Assembly (NCBI GenBank): GCA_943736015.1
Contig: OX031070.1
Coordinates: forward strand, 26,805,673 to 26,869,672
DNA length: 64,000 nt
From: Tridacna crocea
Taxonomy: Eukaryota > Mollusca > Bivalvia > Cardiida > Cardiidae
Direction: 5' to 3'
Numbering within the stretch: the first letter of the stretch is position 1; each line of letters opens with the position of its first letter. Below the pieces are notes generated by a model, which worked only from the letters and a program-made list of their open reading frames with translations, did no database searches and was not told where the DNA came from. The translations under genes were made by a program, and so were the position numbers. This document shows, piece by piece, positions 48,801 through 54,800 of the stretch.

Positions 48801-51800
48801 TGTGTCATCTGCAAATGTTTTCAAATTGGACTGGTCTAAAATTTCCTTGTGTGGTAAAGAGTTAATTGGTTTATCCAATGCAGGGTCCAAAATATCCACT
48901 CATCCGGTCGCCCTTACTAGTAAAAACTTGCTGAGGGCAAGTGGATTATCCTACTTTGTCTAACTGTAGGATGAGTGCAAAATGGAAGGAGGACAAGTAA
49001 GAATTCTGAATTTTTTTGGACCCTGCAGTGGTGATTTCTTGATACAGTTCTGGAAATAGTACTAAATATTTGCAAACTGATTTACTAGCACTTGATTTTT
49101 CTCTTTCCTTCAAGGAACTAATCTTAGAAACGAAAACTCATTATTCTTGGCGGCCATATGAGAGTCATACTTAGATTTGTACTTTTAGATCATTATTGAC
49201 GGTATATTTTGTTCCAGGCCCAAGATAGAATACCAAGTGGACATGAAACAGCTGAAGACATGGACTATGCCAAGAAACTTGCTGACCTACAGATGAAAGT
49301 CCGACAGTTGAAAGAAGAAAACAGTGGCATGAGACGTGTCAAACTGAATGTGTCATCCTCCACACCAGACCTGTCTAATCCTGATCTTTACAGTCAGCCA
49401 AACCATAGAAAAGTAACTATAGATGTTTTAACCCTTTACCATACAATAAAGAGTTTTGTCTGTTGGGAAAGAAGCCTTTTGAAAACATTGTGGGAAAAGA
49501 AGAAAATGCTGGTAACCAGCATTTTCTCCTTTTCCCACAATGTTTTCTATCCTATTAATAAACAGTTATACCATATGAGCCATATTGAAATTGTGGTCTG
49601 TAAATGCTTTCAATTCGGACAGGGCTAAAATTTTGTTTTCTGGCACAGATTTAACCTATTACCATGCATTCCTGCATTTTAATGAACTTGTGGAAAGCCT
49701 TTTGAAAAAAGTTTGAAAAATGATTTGATTTGTATCAGATTTTCTAGAAGACATTTAAAGAAAAGGAGAAAATGCTGGCTACCAGCATTTTCTCCTTTTC
49801 CCAAAATGTTTTCTCCCCCCCCAAAGCTGAATTTCTATTTTTGAGTCACAATCATAATTTATCCTAGTATTTAAAATCATTCCACTTTGACAAATCCAAA
49901 AGTTTGCCAAGTGATAAAGAATTAGCTCTTTCTGAAACAAGCCTTGGTTTTTACCTGTCTGCTGAACAAGTCTTTAGAAAACATTGTGGGAAAAGGACAA
50001 ATTGCTCATAACGAGCAATTTCTCCTTTCCCCACAGTGTATTCTAGTCTATCAGAAAACTTTCTGCCATTCTCATCAGATTCAAAATTGTCATCTGCAAA
50101 CACTTTGAGTTTGGGACAGTCTAAAATTTGTCATTTGGGAAAGGGTTAACCTATTACTGCATTACTGATATGGCTTTGAATACTTGTGCAGATGATAATT
50201 TTGTTGAACTCGATGTAACAAGCAGTTATTCCATTTCCCACAACAGTTTTCTGTGCTTTTTGTTAGATCCAAAAATAACCATTGGTGTTTTATTTATCAA
50301 AGTTTTTTTTCCCACTTTCAGTTTATTATGAGGTCCCCGTCTCCAACAAGAGACCAACAAAGGCTTGCAAGCACCCTCGAACTGAAGGCTCGGGAACACG
50401 ATATTGAGACAGAAATACTTACTGAACATCAGCGACGAAACCGGGAAATTATGTCTAGAAAAATGTCTGACATGTCTAGGTTACAAAATACATTAACAAA
50501 CCAGGCAAAGGTATTTTAAAGTATAATTCAGGATGTTTCTAAACCCTTTTGAAATTTCAAAGTTTCAAGATTTTATTTTCTATTTACCAATTGCTTCAGT
50601 GAGATATTAAAAAAAAAAAATTATCCCATGCTCTGTCAAAAGGGGGCTTAATACATTTGATAAAGTCTTGATCCTTGCTCAGACCTTACAGGCTTACATG
50701 GATTGAAAGTTAGTTGCTATCATCAATTTTTTACGTGTCTAGGGACTTACTGCCTTATGATTATACCCCCCAAAACTCTGTTTGGGGGTATATAGGAGTC
50801 AGCTTGTCGGTCCGTCAGTCCATCCGTCGGTCGGTCTGTAGCTTTTTGTCCGCTCTCTTTCTCATAAACTACTGGACGAATTTTATTCAAACTTCACAGG
50901 TAAACTCAGTATCAAGCAGAGATGTGCATATGAAATGTTGGTAATGGTTCATTGATTTTTAACTGAGTTATGGCCCTTTCATGAAATTTCATGTTCGCTC
51001 TTTTTCTCATCAACTATTGGACAGATTTGGTTCAAACTACACAAATAGACTCAGTATAAAGCAGAGATGTGCATATCCTATTTTGGTTATGGTTTATATA
51101 GGTTTCATGGAGTTATGGTCCTTTGATGATTCTGGACAAATTTCTTTTTCATACTTGAATTTTGTCCGGAGCATATCTCCAAAACTATACTAGCTAGGGT
51201 TATGAAATTTCATGGGTGGATAGATCCTATCAAGGGGGAGTGCAGTGCACAAGAATCACAACTCTTGCTAGCTTAATTTTTGAGTTATTGCCCTTTGTTG
51301 TTTTTTTTTATATACTTGAATTTTGTCCGGAGCGTATCTCCAAAACTATACTAGCTAGGGTTATGAAATTTCATGGGTGGATAGAGCTCATCAAGGGGGA
51401 GTGCAGTGCACAGGAATTATAACTCTTGCTTGCTTAATTTTTGAGTTATTGCCCTTTGTCGTTTTTAATACTTAAATTTGGTCCGGAGCTTATCTCCAAA
51501 ACTATACTAGCTAGGGTTATGAAATTTCATGGGTGGATAGACCTCACCAAGTGGGAGTGCATTGCACAGGAATCATAACTCCTGCTTGCTTAATTTTTGA
51601 GTTATTGCCCTTTGTCGTTTTTAATACTTGAATTTGGTCCGGTGAATATCTCCAAAACTATACTAGCTAGGGTTATGAAATATCATGGGTGGATAGATCT
51701 TATCAAGGGGGAGTGCAGTGCATAGGAATCATAACTCCTGCTCCCTTAATTTTTGAGTTATTGCCCTTTGTTGTTTTTCATACTTGAATTTGGTCCAGAG

Positions 51801-54800
51801 CATATCTCTAAAACTATACTAGCTAGGGTTATGAAATTTCATGGATGGATAGATCTCATCGAGGGGGAGTGCAGTGCACAGAAATCATAACTCTTGCTCG
51901 CTTAATTTTTGAGTTATTGCCCTTTGTCATTTTTCATACTTGAATTTGGTCGGGTGTATGCCCCAGCTGAACAACTTGGGGTAAGACGGGCGTATCTTGC
52001 GACAATTTGCCGCTCATGTTCAACTCTTACTTTTGTACTCAACCATTCTGCATTCTGTGACAAAGACCTGTTTGGTGGCAAGGAGCTGGTGGGGGGTGTG
52101 ATCACGTTGAGTGATAGCTCTAGTTGAGTCAGTTGTTGGACTTACTGGATTAACCCTTTCACCAATCGAGAAAATTTTAGTCTGGTCCAAACCGAAAGCG
52201 CTTACATAGGACAAAATAAATGTAATTAGAAAATTTAAATCTGCTTCCAGCAGGGTAGAAAACATTGTGGAAAAAGGAGAAAATGCTGATTACCAGCATT
52301 TTCTCCTTTTCCTACAGTGTTTTCAATAGGCTTCTATCTCAGGGTAGTTAAAACCAGGGATTATTTGGTAAAGGGTTAATGTACCCTAAATTAATATGTG
52401 ATACTTGTTTAGTATCATGCGTCAAGAGAGGTGCATGCAGTACCTCTTTACCAGAGCATGGATTATTGGTCGCCCGGCAGAAGCCGGCAACCTTATATTT
52501 AATATAGTTCAGAAGAGATGCTCATGGAGAGTGTAGGTACTTCCGGTTGAAATCTTTCATCATATTCGCCAGATTTAATTTGGTAAAATAGGTGTGAATG
52601 TTTGTGAAATTGTTGTGTGGGGTTTTCTTCACCTTTTTTGAGGTTGTTTACCTGTTTTTAAACCGATAAAGAATCGTGAAAGAATTATTAACGGTCTGCT
52701 GCGCAACATTTTGTGAAACAGTGTTCTTGTGCAGAATGCATCTATTTTTAACACAAATGAACTCGTCCAGTCACATGATCTTAGGAACCAATGGAAATGC
52801 AGAACTGCTCCTACTCTTTACCGTTGTCTGTCGATGATTCGAGTATTTATAGAATAGCATCTAGCGGGAGATAATGACTCTTTACCGGTAGGCCTAAACA
52901 GCGGAATGGAAATATTTTAGAGCAATGGACGGAATGGAAAAGAAAATACGCATGGAAATATATCATGCCTGTTTATTAAATAGAATAACAATAATGATTT
53001 GATTTTTTCTACCCATTAAAGGTAATTTACAAGTAAAAACCAAAACTTATGTTTTTGTACCGCTGAAAAAAATGTACTTGTAGTGATATTTTTCCTTTAT
53101 GCACGTATTCCTAGATGGCGAAATGAAAAATTTACCAACAGTATATTGTACCTAAAGTGTTACAGGTCTTTAATGTATTTTCTTATGGGTAGTTAATTGA
53201 AGAAAATGATTAGAATTTCTTTATGCTTATAAGTACAAATGTTAAAACCTTTTAACCCTTTCCAAACGACAAACTTTTGGACTAGACCAAATTGAAAGCA
53301 TTAGAAGACGAAATTTAAACTCTTGCTGAAAAGATGATTTCTGTCTATGATAGGGTAGAAAACATTGTGGGAAAAGCAGAGAATGCTGGATACCAGCAGT
53401 TTCTTCTTTTCCCACAATGTTTTCAAAAGGCTACTATTCTAGATCCATAAAAACCAGGGATTGTTTGGGAAAGGGTTAAATTTCCTTTGTGCAGGACTGG
53501 CGCAATGGAAAAGAAAATATATGCAATAGACATTATACATTTGCTACTATATAAAGTAAATATGTATGATTTCAAACCTGCGTATTTCTACTCATATATC
53601 TTTCCTAGGATATATCTACAGGAATATTGAAAAATAAAGTTTTTACTGTTAAAAAGATATATTTGTAGCAATATTTCCTTCTTTAAGCAGGTAATCTCAG
53701 AAGGGGAAATGGAAAAATTACCAAGTTCGAACTAGTACAATATAATGCACCCAACACAGGTCTTAAAGTTCAGATCGAATTTTAAAATGGATAATAACTT
53801 GATTTATATATCAGCTAACATGCATTAGACTGCGTGAATGTAGGATCAGACTCCAGTTTTGGTAAGTCTGATCTTGATCTACACCCTCTTCAGATATTTC
53901 ACTGATCGGCTTTGGTTACATGTATGATCTTATATACCGGTGCATTACATTGCGTGAATCTAGGATCAGATTGTAATTTTGGTAAGTCTGATCTTCATCT
54001 ACACCGTCCTCAGATATTTCGGATTGTTCTAAAAATGTTGTCATTTGGTGTGCAAAATAAAGATGATGTGTTAAGTTATAAGTTATAAGTTAAATAAACT
54101 GAAACTCTTTTCCCAATACCTATTGAGTACCCAGATAATAAAACTTCATTTCAAATTTCCATTGCGCGGGATAGGCGCAATGGAAAAACAAAATTCGCAT
54201 TGGAAATATAATGTTACTATAATATAAGTTGTAAAGTAAAGTATTTGGTATCCACGTATTGTTTCAAATGTGTTAATTTTATTTGTAGTCATTGACCAAT
54301 TATATCTCCAGTTATAAACGAAATACAATATTTTTGTAATCATGGCTGAAAAATATATTTGTAGCATTTTTTTTTTTTCATTATGCAGTTATTCTCAGAT
54401 GGCAAAATTGAAAATAGACATAAAAGTAGCATAAAATGTAAATCGGGCATTTGAACGTTTTCCAGCCCGAAAACCCATACTTTATCTTGACAGTTGGTTA
54501 TATGACATTGCAGGTCACTATTGTCATGTCAATTTATTGGAAAACAATATCTATTTTTTTCTCAAATGAAAAATAACTGAAAAAATTGAAGTCGGATATA
54601 TTCTCTTGACTGCATATTTGTTTAATAATGGAAAGGAAAAAAAAAAATCATTTTCGGGCGACCTTTGACGCTCTTGCGTCTTCTTTTTCTCTTGTTTAAG
54701 AAATAATATACTTTCTATCGTGGTTTATCGTTCAATAAACAACAGTTGTGAGTTATGAGGTACAATAAATAATCCACAAGGGAAATAGCTGAGTGGTTTA

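Larger units (their letters stand above)
52467..54700 (+). mobile_element. 2.2-kb element with three ~620-bp tandem units
   Basis: TTGGTCGCCCGGCAGAAGCC at the left and TTTTCGGGCGACC near 54651 give short inverted ends; the right terminus is GACGCTCTTGCGTCTTC. Three diverged units begin near 52910, 53510 and 54165, each with GCGCAATGGAAAAG-like starts, ATATTTGTAGCAATATTTCC and CTCAGATGGCAAAATGAAAA. No coding sequence. Confidence 0.65.
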
